From Orientallactaga sibirica (lineage: Eukaryota > Chordata > Mammalia > Rodentia > Dipodidae): a DNA stretch of 64,000 nt. The translations under genes were made by a program, and so were the position numbers. Positions within the stretch are counted from its first letter, which is position 1, and each line of letters begins with the position of its first letter. This document shows positions 1 through 10,461 of the stretch, piece by piece. The notes under the pieces are model-generated. The model searched no databases. It had not been told where the DNA came from and was given only the letters and a program-made list of their open reading frames with translations. The DNA lies in NCBI GenBank assembly GCA_036365145.1, contig JAEOAD010002672.1, positions 1 to 64,000 on the forward strand, in the 5' to 3' direction.

Positions 1-118
1 CTAACTGCTACAGTCATTGAATACCTGTGCAGCTTTATGTGGCTGGCTAGGGAATTGAACTCAGGTTGGCAGGCTTTGTAAGCAAGTATCTTTAGCCACT
101 GAGCCATCCCTCAGACCC
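1..118 (-). repeat. DIP SINE, cut by window edge
   Basis: Reads as the reverse complement of the tRNA-related head, ending in a diverged 'gagccatccctcagaccc'. The CT-rich 3' part lies outside the window. Confidence 0.8.
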
Positions 119-463
119 TAAAAATAGTTTAAACGTTCCAAAGCACTTTTATATTTTGTTGTATGGCTATATGAAAGACTTGAAAATGCCTGTTTCATGA
201 CCAAGCTGGGGTTTCCTGTGGGTAGGAGCTGGTCCTCCATCTCCACCCTGCCTGGGCTGTTGACACTGACAGGAAGTGCTGTCATGACAACAGGGAAGCA
301 CAGGATGTACAGGAAGGCCTCCCCTGATGTGCTTCAACATTACGGGAGTTTCCAGTATTGTTTTGATTCAAAACCTCTCCCTTACTCTCCTCCCAGAACA
401 TTGTTTGAGTTCTCCACATAATTAAAAACGACAAAAAGCACAGCCTCAAACCAGAAGTTCTTA
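119..463. other. Unique sequence, nothing recognised
   Basis: No repeat, splice-bounded frame or RNA gene could be recognised. The 74-codon open frame at 197-421 has no family resemblance that I can see. Confidence 0.5.
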
Positions 464-615
464 ATTTTTTTTTTTTTCAAGGTAGGGTCTTCCTCTAACC
501 CAGACCAACCTGGAATTCACCATGTAACCTTAGGCTGGCCTTGAACTCCCAGAGATCCTCCTACCTCTGCCTCCCCTGTGCTAGGATTAAAGGCGTGCGC
601 CACCAACAGTGGCTG
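464..615 (-). repeat. B1 SINE
   Basis: Full-length, poly(T) first, with several substitutions in the usual 'ggtagggtctcactctagcccagg' stretch, so an older copy. Confidence 0.85.
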
Positions 616-804
616 ACACACTGATTTTAAATCAAACTTATCCTCACACTCAGTTCACATAATATTTTCTCCCACGCAAGAGAAATTCCCAAGGCTTCTT
701 TGGCCATAGACATCAAGCATAATTTCCAACCACAAGAGAAGGATAACAAAGCTAAGACTTTGCTTGAGTGATCTCCTTTTGCATTTTTAATTTAAAATTT
801 TTAA

Positions 805-1005
805 AAAATATTATATATTTATTTATTTGAGAGAAAGAGGCAGAGAGAGAGAGAAGGGTGTGCCAGGGCATCCAGCCACTTCAAACGAACTCCAGATTGC
901 ATGTGTCCCCTTGTGCATCTGGTTTACATAGGTCCTGGAGAATCGAACCTAGGTCCTTTGGCTTTGCAGGCAAATGCCTTAACTGCTAAGCCATCTCTCC
1001 AGCCC
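805..1005 (-). repeat. DIP SINE
   Basis: Full-length; the GA-rich part (reverse of CT-rich) starts near 828 and the head ends 'ccatctctccagccc'. Confidence 0.9.
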
Positions 1006-1015
1006 AATTTTAAAT

Positions 1016-1159
1016 TTTTTTTCGAGGTAGGGTGTCACTATAGCCCAGGCTGACCTGGAATTCACTATGTGGTCTCAGGATGGCCTTGAACTCATGGAGA
1101 TCCTCCTACCCCTGCCTCCCAAGTATTGGGATTAAAGGCATGTGCCACCACGCCCGGCT
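1016..1159 (-). repeat. B1 SINE
   Basis: Full-length; directly abuts the preceding DIP copy. Confidence 0.9.
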
Positions 1160-1169
1160 CCCTTTGCAT

Positions 1170-1308
1170 TTTTTTTTTTTTGAGGTAGGGTCTCACTCTA
1201 GCACAGGCTGACCTGGAATTCACTCTGTATTCTCAGGGTGGCCTTGAACTCACGGTGATCCTCCTACCTCTGCCTCCCGAGTGCTGGGATTAAAGGCATG
1301 CACCACCT
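1170..1308 (-). repeat. B1 SINE
   Basis: Full-length except that the extreme 5' end is altered ('ccacctttgctcc'). The flanks 'ctccctttgcatttttt' and 'ctttgctcctttttc' suggest a short target duplication. Confidence 0.85.
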
Positions 1309-1350
1309 TTGCTCCTTTTTCAGTTTAAAAAATTATTTTATTTATTTATT

Positions 1351-1490
1351 TTGTTGAGGTAGGGTCTCACTCTAGCTCAGGTTAACCTGGAATTCACTAT
1401 GTAGTCTCAGAGTGGCCTCGAACTCATGGTGATCCTCCTATCTCTGCCTCCCGAGTGCTGGAATTAAAGGCGCGCACTACCACGACCGGC
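1351..1490 (-). repeat. B1 SINE
   Basis: Full-length; the fourth SINE in an uninterrupted minus-strand series from 805 to 1676. Confidence 0.9.
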
Positions 1491-1492
1491 CT

Positions 1493-1676
1493 AAAATATT
1501 TTATTTATTTGAGCAAGAGAAAGAATGGGTGTCTGAGGGCCTCCAGCTGTTGCAGAGCAACTGCAGGTGTGTGTACTACTTTGTGCATCAGGCTTCACAT
1601 GGGTACTGAAGACTCAAACCCCAGTCCTCAGGATTTTGTAGGCAAGCACCTTAACTGCTGAGCCATGTCTGCAGCC
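1493..1676 (-). repeat. DIP SINE
   Basis: The CT-rich part is much shortened, so the copy is about 185 bp. Confidence 0.85.
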
Positions 1677-2082
1677 CTCTTTTTGCTTTTGCCAGTGGTG
1701 GGTGTAGAACTTTCCGTTTGCTCATCTCATACTGACCTTCTCACCACCTCAGTGTCCCCGGCCGGTGGGCTGTGATAGCAACAGTGTACAGAGTGAATTC
1801 AAGCTTCCCCTTCCTAAAACACCTCTTCCTTCCAGTCAGCCTCACAGACTATAAACATTTTGGTTTCTGTTTAGTGACACTGCCTGTAGGCACAGGAGGC
1901 CACCATGAGAGAGACAGAACGTGCCTTTCATTAGCAGCGTTATTTTATCAGGTCAGTTGACTGGCGAGTTGGTAAATAACAGAACATCGTGCCCCGAGGT
2001 GTGGAAGCACAGTGGATTGTAGAGATTACAACAAGCTTCAGGAGAGCCAGGTACTTCTAGCTGGAGGAGAAAAAAGGAAAGT
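1677..2082. other. Unique sequence, nothing recognised
   Basis: Non-repetitive by eye. Short open frames on both strands show no domain or motif. Confidence 0.45.
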
Positions 2083-2313
2083 GGGGCTGGGGAGACAACT
2101 TGGTGGGTAAAGGGCTTGCTGAGCCAGCATGAGGGCCTGAGTGTGAATCCCCCACACCCAGGAAGAAGCTGGGTGTGCTGGTCTGTCTGTCTAATCCCAA
2201 GTGCTGGGGAGGCAGACACAGGAGGGTCCCTAAATCTTGCTAGTCTTTCTAGCAATCTAGAAATCAGTCTAGTCAAATCAGTGAGCTCCAGGCTCAGTGA
2301 GAGACCCTGTCTC
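2083..2313 (+). repeat. B4-like composite SINE
   Basis: A tRNA/ID-like head ('ggggctggggagacaacttgg') is followed by a B1-like second half and the ending 'cagtgagagaccctgtctcaa'. This layout matches the rodent B4/RSINE type rather than either abundant family. Confidence 0.65.
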
Positions 2314-2330
2314 AAGAATGAATGAATGAA

Positions 2331-2367
<37 letters not shown>

Positions 2368-2385
2368 AATAATTAATTAATTAAA
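2314..2385. repeat. (ATAA)n tail microsatellite
   Basis: An 'aatg' run passing into 'aaat' and 'aatt' units, grown from the tail of the SINE before it. Confidence 0.85.
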
Positions 2386-2864
2386 TGGCAGAGAGCAATT
2401 GGGAAAAATACCCGACATCAACCTCAGGCCTCCAAGCGCAAGTACCTCCTTGCACATGTGCTCAGCACACATACAACCACTCATCGGCAGAACACACCCA
2501 CATATACCCAAACAAATTAAAATCAATCAAAACGGGAAGTCTCCCAGAAGTGGGAGAGGTCTGAAGCTTGTCATTTGGTTTTGGCATGTGGTATCACCAA
2601 CTAGAGTTTCTGGTTTTAGAAAGGGACACGAACAAAGGAGAACTAGGAAGAGAAATGTTAGAGCAGTGTTGGAAACGATTTGACTCACAACAGAACAAAA
2701 CTGTCAGACAGCACAGTCTGTGCTGACTCACAATTAATAATACACAGACAGGTGACCCCTCTCCTGGTGGTGACACTCAGCTGTTTAATCATTTTCAAAT
2801 AAATCAATGCCCTTTGGAAACCGACAAGTCTCAAGAGTGAAATGAAGAAACAGTTATTAACATT
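2386..2864. other. Unique sequence, nothing recognised
   Basis: Mixed composition without a recognised repeat. The 94-codon frame at 2399-2683 shows no family resemblance. Confidence 0.45.
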
Positions 2865-3093
2865 TTTTAAAATTTATTTTTTAAAAAAGATTTTATTTAT
2901 TTATTAGAGACAGAGAGAGGGAAAGAAAGAGAGGGCGTGAGAGAGGGCGTGCCAGGGCTCCAGCCACTGCAAACAAACTCCAGATGCATGTGCCCCCTTG
3001 TGCATCTGGCTTACGTGGGTCCTGGAGAATCAAACTAGGGTCTTTAGGCTTCGTTGGCATGTGCCTTAACCACTAAGCCATCTCGCCAGCCCC
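2865..3093 (-). repeat. DIP SINE
   Basis: Full-length, followed at once by another copy in the same direction. Confidence 0.9.
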
Positions 3094-3292
3094 TAAAATT
3101 TATTTTATTTGAGAGAAAGAGAGGGAGGGAGAGAGAGAAAGAGACAGATAGAGAATGGGTGTGCCAGGGCCTCCAGCTGCTGCCAAAGGAACTCCAGATA
3201 TGTGCCACCCTGTGCATCTGGCTTATGCAGGTCCTGGGCAGTTGAACCTGGGTCCTTTGGCTTTGCAGGCAAGTGCCTTAACCGCCAAGCCC
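3094..3292 (-). repeat. DIP SINE
   Basis: Head ends early at 'ccgccaagccc', lacking the last bases of the usual 'ccatctctccagccc'. Confidence 0.88.
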
Positions 3293-3375
3293 TAAAATAT
3301 TTTTTAAAAAAGAAAGTCCAGCTCTCTCTCACACACTGGCTAGCCCTTCTCCTCTTCTTCCATGTTATTATTATT

Positions 3376-3520
3376 TGGTTTTTTGAGGTAGCGTCTCACT
3401 CTAGCCTAGGCTAACCTGGAATTCACTATATAGTCTCAGGGTGACCTTGAATTCAAGGTGATCCTTCTACTTCTACCTCCTGAGTGCTGGGATTAAAGGC
3501 ATGCACCATCACGCCCAGCT
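3376..3520 (-). repeat. B1 SINE
   Basis: Full-length. Confidence 0.88.
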
Positions 3521-3529
3521 TGTTTGTTT

Positions 3530-3669
3530 TTGTTTTTTGAGGTCTCACTCTAGCCCAGGCTGACCTGGAACTCACTATGTAGCTTCAGGGTGGCCTGCAA
3601 CTCATGACAGTCCTCCTACCTCTGCCTCCTGAGTTCTGGGATTAAAGGTGTGCACCACCATGCCCGGCC
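3530..3669 (-). repeat. B1 SINE
   Basis: Lacks the 'tagg' of the usual 'gaggtagggtctc' but is otherwise complete. Confidence 0.88.
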
Positions 3670-4021
3670 TACAACCTGGATTTTGGAAAGCAGCTATGCT
3701 CACCATTATACCACCAACGCTGTACCACAACCTGAATTTTGAAACTGGGAGATGTTAGGCTAAGTAAAATAATCTAGGCACAGAAAGACAAATATTGTCT
3801 GATTTCACTGATTTCAATGTGGAATCTGAAAAATTCATACTCAGAAGCAGAGAGCAGAATGGAGGTCAGCAGAGCCTGAGGGTAGGGGACTGGGGAATAT
3901 CTTGGTCAGAAGAGTCATTATTTCATTGAGGAGGAGGAATAAGACAGAGATCTACTACTTATTGTGGTGACTATAGTCAATAGCAACATATTTTAGTCTT
4001 TTAAAAAATATTTTATTTATA

Positions 4022-4181
4022 AGCAGGGCATGGTGGCGCACGCCTTTAATCCTAGCACTTGGGAGGCAGAGGTAGGAGGATCGCCGAGAGTTCGAGGCCA
4101 CCCTGAGACTACATAGTGAATTCCAGGTCAGCCTGGACCAGAGTGAGACCCTACCTTGCAAAACAAAAAAAAAAAAAAAAA
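4022..4181 (+). repeat. B1 SINE with poly(A)
   Basis: Full-length; RNA polymerase III box A-like 'tggtggcgcacgcc' and box B-like 'gagttcgaggcc' are intact. Inserted in the L1 tail. Confidence 0.92.
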
Positions 4182-4201
4182 ATTTTATTTATTTATTTAT
4201 T

Positions 4202-4242
<41 letters not shown>

Positions 4243-4304
4243 GGCGTGGCAGGGCCTCCAGCCACTGCAAATGAACTCCAGACTCGTGCACCACCTTGTG
4301 CACC
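4182..4304 (-). repeat. DIP SINE, 5'-truncated
   Basis: Only the tail, a 19-unit (GA) run and the 3' half remain; the copy stops at 'caccttgtgcacc', so the tRNA-like head is missing. Confidence 0.85.
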
Positions 4305-4327
4305 CCAATGAACAACAACAACAAACA

Positions 4328-4475
4328 AACTGGGCATGATGCATGTCTTTAATCCCAGCTCTTGGCAGGTGGAGGTGGGAGGTAGGATTGCTGTGAGTTC
4401 AAGGTCAGCCTGAGACTGCATAGTGAATTCTAAGTCAGCCTGGGCTACAGCGAGACCCTACCTTGAAAAACTAAA
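4328..4475 (+). repeat. B1 SINE
   Basis: Diverged copy ('actgggcatgatgcatgtc'). Confidence 0.85.
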
Positions 4476-4539
4476 ACAAAACAAAACAAAAATACTGAGA
4501 GTGAATTTTAAGTATTCTTACCTTAAAAAAAGGTGATGA

Positions 4540-4703
4540 GCCGGGCGTGGTGGCGCACGCCTATAATCACAGCACTTGGGAGGCAGAGGTAGGAGGATTG
4601 CCGAGAGTTCAAGGCCACCCTGAGACTACATAGTGAATTCCAGGTTAGCCTGGACCAGAGTGAGACCCTACCTCACAAAACAAAAAAAAAAAAAAAAAAA
4701 AAA
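4540..4703 (+). repeat. B1 SINE with target duplication
   Basis: Flanked by 'aaaggtgatgag', repeated after the poly(A) at about 4702-4713. Confidence 0.92.
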
Positions 4704-4710
4704 GGTGATG

Positions 4711-4822
4711 AGCTGGGCATGGTGGCGCACGCCTTTAATCCCAGGACCCGGGAGGCAGAGGTAGGAGGATCACCATGAATTCCAGGTCAGCCTGGGCTAG
4801 AGTGAGACCCTACCTCAAAAAA
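4711..4822 (+). repeat. B1 SINE with internal deletion
   Basis: About 35 bp between 'ccatga' and 'attccaggtcag' are missing. It uses the same target 'aaaggtga' as its neighbour. Confidence 0.88.
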
Positions 4823-4912
4823 CCACACACACACACAAAAGGTGACGTAATGCACGTGTTAATTAGCCTGATGAACCATTCCATGATGTATATATCTTTA
4901 AAAACACATTGT

Positions 4913-5059
4913 AGCCAGGCGTGATGGCGCACGCCTTTAATCCCAGCATTTGGGAGGCAGAGGTAGGAGGATCGCCGTGAGTTCTGTAAGTTCGAGGCCA
5001 CCCTGAGACTACATAGTTAATTCCAGGTCAGCCTGGACCAGAGTGAAACCCTACCTCGA
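4913..5059 (+). repeat. B1 SINE
   Basis: Carries an extra 'gttctgtaa' in the middle and a C10 run before the tail. Flanking 'acattgta' repeats indicate a target duplication. Confidence 0.9.
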
Positions 5060-5115
5060 ACCCCCCCCCCCAAAAAAAACATTGTATATAAGTATATACA
5101 GTTGATTGTGCTAAT

Positions 5116-5403
5116 CAAAATCTATAGGCAATGTGATATAGAAACATATTTTTGTACTTGTCCCCCTGAACGTGTGGCTTCTAACTCTACCCGAATTCCT
5201 TATCAGGTCCTTTAGAAAGACTAACACTTTTTTTTTCTTCTGTACCAGAAATACATACAGTGATGGACATAACTCTTTTCCAATACATGGTGCTGTCTTG
5301 CTATCAGCAGTTTCCTGGTTGACCTCTTCTGTAGTTACCTAGTAGTGATATTCAGGTCCATCTGGCCCACTGGCATATTATGTTATCTTAAATGAAATCT
5401 TTT
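5116..5403. other. Unique sequence, nothing recognised
   Basis: AT-rich non-repetitive DNA without a credible exon. Confidence 0.45.
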
Positions 5404-5593
5404 GGGCTGGAGAGATGGCTTATTGGTTAAGGCACTTGCCTGCAAAGCCAAGGGACCCAGGTTCAATTCCCCAGGACTCACGTAAGACATACATATGGCA
5501 CATGCATCTGGAGTTTGTCTGTAGTGGTTGGATGTCCTAAGGTGCCAATTCTTTCTCTCTCTCTCTAATAAATAAATAAAATATTTAAAAAAT
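5404..5593 (+). repeat. DIP SINE
   Basis: Full-length; target duplication 'aaatgaaatctttt' / 'aatgaaatctttc' at about 5391 and 5590. Confidence 0.92.
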
Positions 5594-5715
5594 GAAATCT
5601 TTCAAAAAGTCTAATAATTTGTGTATTTTTATATCATTTTTCCTTCCTTGACATCTTTTATCTGTGAAAACTCAGACATAATGGATTTATAACTTGTTTC
5701 TCACTTCTTTTTTCA

Positions 5716-5756
5716 AAAAAATATTTTATTTTTATTTACTTATTTGACAGAGAAAG

Positions 5757-5802
<46 letters not shown>

Positions 5803-5916
5803 GGCTGCAAATGAACTCCAGACGCGTGCGCCCCCTTGTGCGGATCCTGGAGAATCGAACCTGGGTCCTTTGGCTTTGCAGGCAAACACCTTAACCACTA
5901 AGCCATCCCTCCAGCC
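5716..5916 (-). repeat. DIP SINE
   Basis: Contains a pure (GA) run of about 40 bp but lacks the 'gccagggcctccagccactg' stretch. Confidence 0.88.
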
Positions 5917-5925
5917 CCCCCCCTT

Positions 5926-6077
5926 TTTGTTTGGTTTTTCAAGATAGAGTCTCGCTCTAGCCCAGGCTGACCTGGAATTCACTATGTAGTCTCAGGGTGG
6001 CATCGAACTCACAGCGATCCTACCACTTTGTCCTCCCGAGTGCTGGGATTAAAGGCGTGCGCCACCATGCCCTGGCT
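5926..6077 (-). repeat. B1 SINE
   Basis: Full-length. 'ttctcacttctt' lies before the DIP copy and again after this B1, so the pair probably shares one older insertion site. Confidence 0.88.
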
Positions 6078-6535
6078 TCTCACTTCTTAACATATTTTGT
6101 TTGACTTGGCTGTCAACAGATTAAAGGAAGGTATTCATCCACACAGCCAGACTTTGTTGATCTAGAATACCAAAGGGACTTAACATAACTTGTGTAGTGC
6201 TCTAAATACTGAAAGAGGAAAAGAGAGCTTTATTATGCAAGATCTTTCAGCAGCAGAGGTGGTCTGTGACCTCTAAGACTCTTACATGATTCCTTGACAA
6301 TAGTGTATTAGTCCTGTTGCATCTATAAGTTGGGTACAACCCATTAATTCAGGTCTAGATAAACCATCAGTCATTTGCATCTCCTTGGCCAGTTTCCTAT
6401 TGAACACTATCACCTTTAATGGAATAGCTTGAAAATCAAATGCAAGCATAGCAGTTATATTGAATGCTTATCAGAGTGTCTCTTTATAAATCAATAAAAT
6501 TTATCTATTAATTTTTCCTTTTTTAAAAATTCTAG
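6078..6535. other. Unique sequence, nothing recognised
   Basis: AT-rich; no repeat or exon recognised. Confidence 0.45.
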
Positions 6536-6754
6536 CCTTTTAAAAAAGTTTTTATTTTTACTTATTTATTAGAGACAGAGAGAGGGGGAAAGAAAGAGAG
6601 AGAATGGGTGCGCCAGGGCCTCCAGCCACTGCAAACGAACTCCAGACGCATGTGCCACCTTGTGCATCTGGCTTATGTGGGTCCTATAGAATCGAACCTG
6701 GGTCCTAAGGCTTTGCAGGCAAGTGCCCTGACCACTAAGCCATTTCTCCAGCCC
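6536..6754 (-). repeat. DIP SINE
   Basis: Full-length. Confidence 0.9.
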
Positions 6755-7107
6755 ATGACCTACCTCTCTCATCCCCTTCCTTCCCACTGAATCTATAAAT
6801 CCAAAAAATAGCTTAGGAGTAACACCCTTTCTGTGTATGATTGGGAATAAAATGAGACATTCTGGTTTCTGTTCCTTAGGGCTAATGAATGCAGTTTTGG
6901 CAGCCTGTGTTCACCAGCTCGAGTAGCTCCTGGGGCATGCTCTGCAGTAATCCATGGAGTCTGGACAGAGTGCTGAAAAGAGGGGCAAAGACGCTGAGCA
7001 CAATGACAACTGCGAGTCCCCTGGAAGAGAAGCTCATCGCTTCTCTTAAGAAGATCATTCTTCTCTCCTCTGTAGAGACACAGGAGAGAATAAAAATATA
7101 AAGCTTA
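6755..7107. other. Unique sequence with an exon-like acceptor
   Basis: A good acceptor-like tract 'ctggtttctgttccttag' ends at 6880. The following frames are interrupted (one by TAG and TAA; the 70-codon frame at 6889 resembles nothing I know). I cannot call an exon. Confidence 0.3.
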
Positions 7108-7310
7108 GGGCTGGAGGGATAGCTTAGTGGTTAAGGCACTTGCCTGTGAAGCCTGAGGACCCAGATTCAATCCCCAAACACCCACATTAGCCAGATGCAC
7201 AAGGTGGCACATGTGCCTGAAGTTTTTTTGCAGTGGTTGGAGGTCCTGGTGCGCCCATTCTCTCTTTCTCTGTCTTTCTCTCTCTCAAATAAATAAAATA
7301 TTTAAAAACA
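7108..7310 (+). repeat. DIP SINE
   Basis: Full-length; flanked by 'tataaagct' on both sides. Confidence 0.9.
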
Positions 7311-7389
7311 TATAAAGCTGTTTTGTTTTGCCTTATTTTGTGTGTGTGTGCATATGTGTGCAGAGGCCAAATGACATCCTCAAATATCA

Positions 7390-7545
7390 TCCTTAAGAAT
7401 TATGTCCACCTAGAAGAAGAAGCAGCAATTCAGTGGAGGGGAGGTAGGAGAGAGGGAAGAGTAAGGGTGGTGGGAGGATATTATGATCATGGTATACTGG
7501 GTATGCAAGTTGTCACTCAAAAGTTAAAAAATAAAGAATGCTGTC
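7390..7545 (+). mobile_element. L1 3' end fragment
   Basis: The purine-rich block followed by 'attatgatcatggtata' and a terminal '...aaaaaataaag' resembles the end of a rodent L1 3' untranslated region. Two related fragments lie at 16.1-16.5 kb. Confidence 0.5.
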
Positions 7546-7559
7546 CACCTTATTTGAAA

Positions 7560-7680
7560 CTGGAGCTTGCCAAGTAGGCTAGACTGCTGGCCAGCAAGCC
7601 CCAGGGGTCCACCTGTCTCTGCTTCCCCAACATTGGGATTGGATTATAGGCACACGTTAGTGACTGAGCTATCTCCCCAT
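7560..7680 (-). repeat. B4-like SINE fragment
   Basis: 'tgctggccagcaagccccagg', 'cattgggattggattataggc' and 'gactgagctatctcccc' match the inverse of the B4 type; the middle is shortened. Confidence 0.5.
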
Positions 7681-7704
7681 CTCTGTTTCTCTGTTTTGCC
7701 TTCA

Positions 7705-7756
<52 letters not shown>

Positions 7757-7762
7757 CGTGTG
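7705..7762. repeat. (GT)n microsatellite
   Basis: Pure 'gt' run, then a 'gcgcgcgtgcgt' alternation. Confidence 0.95.
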
Positions 7763-7774
7763 CATGTGTATTTC

Positions 7775-8001
7775 TGGGCAGGATGGAAAAACTCCTGTAT
7801 GAGAGAGAATGCTGGCACACCAGGGCCTCCAGCCATTGCAGTCAAACTCCAGACATACGTGCCACCTTGTGCGCATGTGGTGCCACCTTGTGCATTTGTG
7901 TCACCTTTGTGCATCTGGCTTACGTGGGATCTGGAGAGTTGAACACAGGTCCTTAGGTGTTGCAGGCAAGCACCTTAACTGCTAAGCCATCTCTCCAGCC
8001 C
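7775..8001 (-). repeat. DIP SINE with internal triplication
   Basis: The usual single 'gccaccttgtgcatctgg' segment occurs three times in succession (7860-7919) with small changes. Confidence 0.85.
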
Positions 8002-8046
8002 TTCTTTTGTATATAATAAACCCTTCTCTGAATTCATGCTTGAATA

Positions 8047-8190
8047 TGTTATTTATTTATTTAGATAAGGTCTGTATGCATTCCAAGTTGTAGCCCAGGC
8101 TAGCCTTGAAATCTTGGTGATTCTCTGCCCTCAGCCTCTTGAGTGTTGGGATTATACATGTGAGATACCACGCCTGTATTGAATAGGTTA
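8047..8190 (-). repeat. Old B1-type SINE
   Basis: Very diverged; 'gtagcccaggctagccttgaaatc' and 'gagtgttgggattata' remain recognisable. Confidence 0.6.
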
Positions 8191-8339
8191 TTTTATTTTA
8201 GTATTTTTTTTTTACTTGAGTGTGTAATGTGGTGTGTAACATTTGTGTGTGCATGTATGTGTGTGTGGTGTGTGCACATGTAAATACCCATGTGGTATCC
8301 CATATATTTCACTGCTGTAGGGGTCACTTGCCTATGGTG

Positions 8340-8605
8340 GGATGTCGGGTGTCCCACTCTATCCTCTCTTTGATCTTGTTTTGGGCTGGAGTCTCCTTTT
8401 ACTAATTCTGGAGCTTGTGGGGCTCTGAAGATTCTCCAGTCTCTGCCCCACTGTGGCATTGGGTTTCAGGCCTGTGTGGCCATGCCTAGTTGTTTTACCT
8501 GGGATGTGGAGACTGGAACTCAGGCAGTCTTGGGACCCCTCCCTCTCAGGCCCTCATGCTTGCACAAGAAGCACATTTAACTGCTGGGCCACCGCACCAG
8601 CCCTG
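8340..8605 (-). repeat. B4-like composite SINE
   Basis: Ends 'ctgctgggccaccgcaccagccc' with 'ggccctcatgcttgcac' before it, the inverse of the tRNA-like head. The B1-like part is heavily diverged. A GT-rich stretch precedes it (8219-8281). Confidence 0.45.
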
Positions 8606-8661
8606 AATAGGTTAGTTTTTGATAGTCATTTAAATATTTGAAAAGTAGGATGGAGAAAGGA

Positions 8662-8810
8662 TTTTTTTTTTTTTTCCAAGTAGGGTCTCACTCTAGCCTG
8701 GGCTGACCTGAAAGTCATTATGGAGTCTCAGGGTGACCTCAAACTCACATCGACACTCTTACTTCTGCCACCTGTGCTGGGATTAATGGTGTGCACCACC
8801 ACACCTGGCT
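8662..8810 (-). repeat. B1 SINE
   Basis: Full-length, diverged. Confidence 0.85.
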
Positions 8811-8814
8811 TCAC

Positions 8815-8921
8815 ACTTCCTTCCTTCCTTCCTTCCTTCCTTCCTTCCTTCCTTCCTTCCTTCCTCCCTCCCTCCCTCCCTTCCTCCCTCCCTTCCTCCC
8901 TCCCTTTCTTTCTTTTTCTTC
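8815..8921. repeat. (TTCC)n / (TCCC)n microsatellite
   Basis: About 11 'ttcc' units followed by 'tccc' variants. Confidence 0.93.
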
Positions 8922-9041
8922 CCAGGAAGGATCTGGCGCTAGCCCAGGCTAATCTGGAACTCACTATGTAGTCTCAGGATGGCCTTGAAGTCATGGCAAT
9001 CCTCCTACCTCTGCCTCCCGAGGGCTGCACCACCACGCCCA

Positions 9042-9043
<2 letters not shown>
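8922..9043 (-). repeat. B1 SINE with internal deletion
   Basis: The 'ggattaaaggcgtgc' part is missing ('gagggctgcaccacc'). Confidence 0.85.
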
Positions 9044-9075
<32 letters not shown>

Positions 9076-9076
<1 letters not shown>

Positions 9077-9215
9077 AGAAAGGACATTTTTTATTCTTTC
9101 TCCAGCAATGCCCTACTTCCTAAAGGTTCCACAACTTTCTCAAGTGCCATCAGCTGGGACCAAATGTTCAAACACAGGATCCTGTGAGGGACATTTTACA
9201 TTCAAACCACAATAG
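9076..9215 (-). mobile_element. MaLR-like LTR fragment
   Basis: 'gtgccatcagctgggaccaaa', 'ggacatttt' and 'ttcaaaccac' line up with the U3 end of the LTRs at 10009-10411 and 17780-18125, so it is a truncated relative in the same direction. Confidence 0.45.
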
Positions 9216-9239
9216 AAACAAACATTAAGTTACAAAGAT

Positions 9240-9241
<2 letters not shown>

Positions 9242-9270
<29 letters not shown>

Positions 9271-9406
9271 GAGGTAGGGTCTCACTCTGGCTCAGGCTGA
9301 CCTGGAATTCACTCTGTAGTCTCAGGGTGGCCTCGAACTCTCAGCGATCCTTCTACCTCTGCCTCCCAAGTGCTGGGATTAAAGGCATGTGCCACCACGC
9401 CCGGCT
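9242..9406 (-). repeat. Young B1 SINE with perfect target duplication
   Basis: Close to the local consensus; flanked by 'agttacaaagattctt' on both sides and preceded by a 29-T run. Confidence 0.95.
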
Positions 9407-9553
9407 AGTTACAAAGATTCTTTATGGCATATCAAAATCAGAACCATTTCCTTCTTGAGTTCAGAAGAATCGTGCTCTGCTCATAAGACATCAATACTTG
9501 TTTCAGAAGGAAGCTTCTTTTATAAAACTTTTACATTACAGTTTGCATTAATT

Positions 9554-9752
9554 GAGCTAGGGATATAGTTCAGTGGTTAAAAGTGCTTGATTGCAAAGCC
9601 TACTGTCTAGGGTTCAATTTCCTAGTACCCACTTAGAGCCAGATGCACAAAATGATGCTTGCACCTGGAGTTTGTTTACAGTAGCAAGGAGCCCTGGCAT
9701 GTCCATATGTTTTCTCTCACCCCCCTCACAGATAAAAAAAATAAAAATTAAA
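9554..9752 (+). repeat. DIP SINE, diverged
   Basis: Head 'agctagggatatagttcagtgg' is mutated, and the tail is short. Confidence 0.8.
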
Positions 9753-10008
9753 AACTTTCACCAATTATTTCACTAATTGAGGAACAACAAAAAGACTTGG
9801 ATTATACATCTTCAGAAAACTAAAAAAATTTTTTTCCCATTTAATTCTGAAGTGCTTCAATAGCCTTACTTTCAAAAGGTATTTACAAAACATGCTGGGT
9901 CAACATAGAACAAGAATTGTATAAGTAGCTGATCCTTGGGAAGAGTTCTGTGGGAGCTTTTCCTCAACCCCCCAGCCCAAAATGCTCCTCACAAAAAAGA
10001 GCATCTAT

Positions 10009-10411
10009 TGTAGTTTCCTTCGTGTTGCTGGGACAAACCAGCTGACCCAAGGCAGCTGTTGGGAGAAAGACTTGATTTTGGCTTGCAGGCTTGATGAAGG
10101 CAGGGGAAAGATGGTAGAGCAGGAGCTGGACATCGCTCCCTGAGATAGCAGGTGGAAGACAGCAGCAGGAGAGTGAGCTGAATTCTGGCAAGGGGAAGGC
10201 TGGGCTATCTCACCCCCCAAAGCCCACCCCTGGCAACACACCTCTGCCAGCAAGACTCTACCTCCCAAAGTCTACCACACTATCACATCCCAATGCCCAC
10301 CCCCAGCAACACACCTCCACCAGCAAGACTCCACTTCCCAAAGTACCAAGAGCTGGGAACCAAACATCCAAAACACGAGAGTTTATGGGGGACATGATTC
10401 AACCCACCACA
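10009..10411 (-). mobile_element. Solo LTR, ERVL/MaLR-like
   Basis: On the minus strand it starts TGTGGTGGGTTGAATCATG and ends in ..ACTACA, giving TG...CA ends over 403 bp. The start 'ttgaatcatgtcccccataa' is related to the LTRs of the element at 17.8-19.6 kb. It contains a tandem duplication of about 73 bp (units beginning near 10217 and 10290). I see no clear target duplication. Confidence 0.55.
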
Positions 10412-10461
10412 GTATCTCTGCATGTTAGTGTTCCTTCAAGGGTGTTAAGATGCAGTCCAGA

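Larger units (their letters stand above)
3715..5115 (+). mobile_element. Old L1 3' region split by six SINEs
   Basis: The blocks 3715-4021, about 4476-4539, 4823-4912 and 5060-5115 read in order like a mammalian L1M 3' untranslated region: a 'gtggaatctgaaaaattcatactcagaagcagag'-type stretch (3821-3853), then 'aggtgatg', 'gttaattagcctgat' and 'acattgtatataagtatata'. It is cut by the SINEs listed next. Subfamily is not assignable by eye. Confidence 0.6.

Noticed and set aside
6881..7101. Possible exon after 'ctgttccttag'
   Set aside because: Stops in the frames that look best, no donor, no recognisable family.
8815..8921. Regular tetranucleotide array as a CRISPR-like structure
   Set aside because: A simple eukaryotic microsatellite; no spacers of unique sequence, and the window is mammalian.
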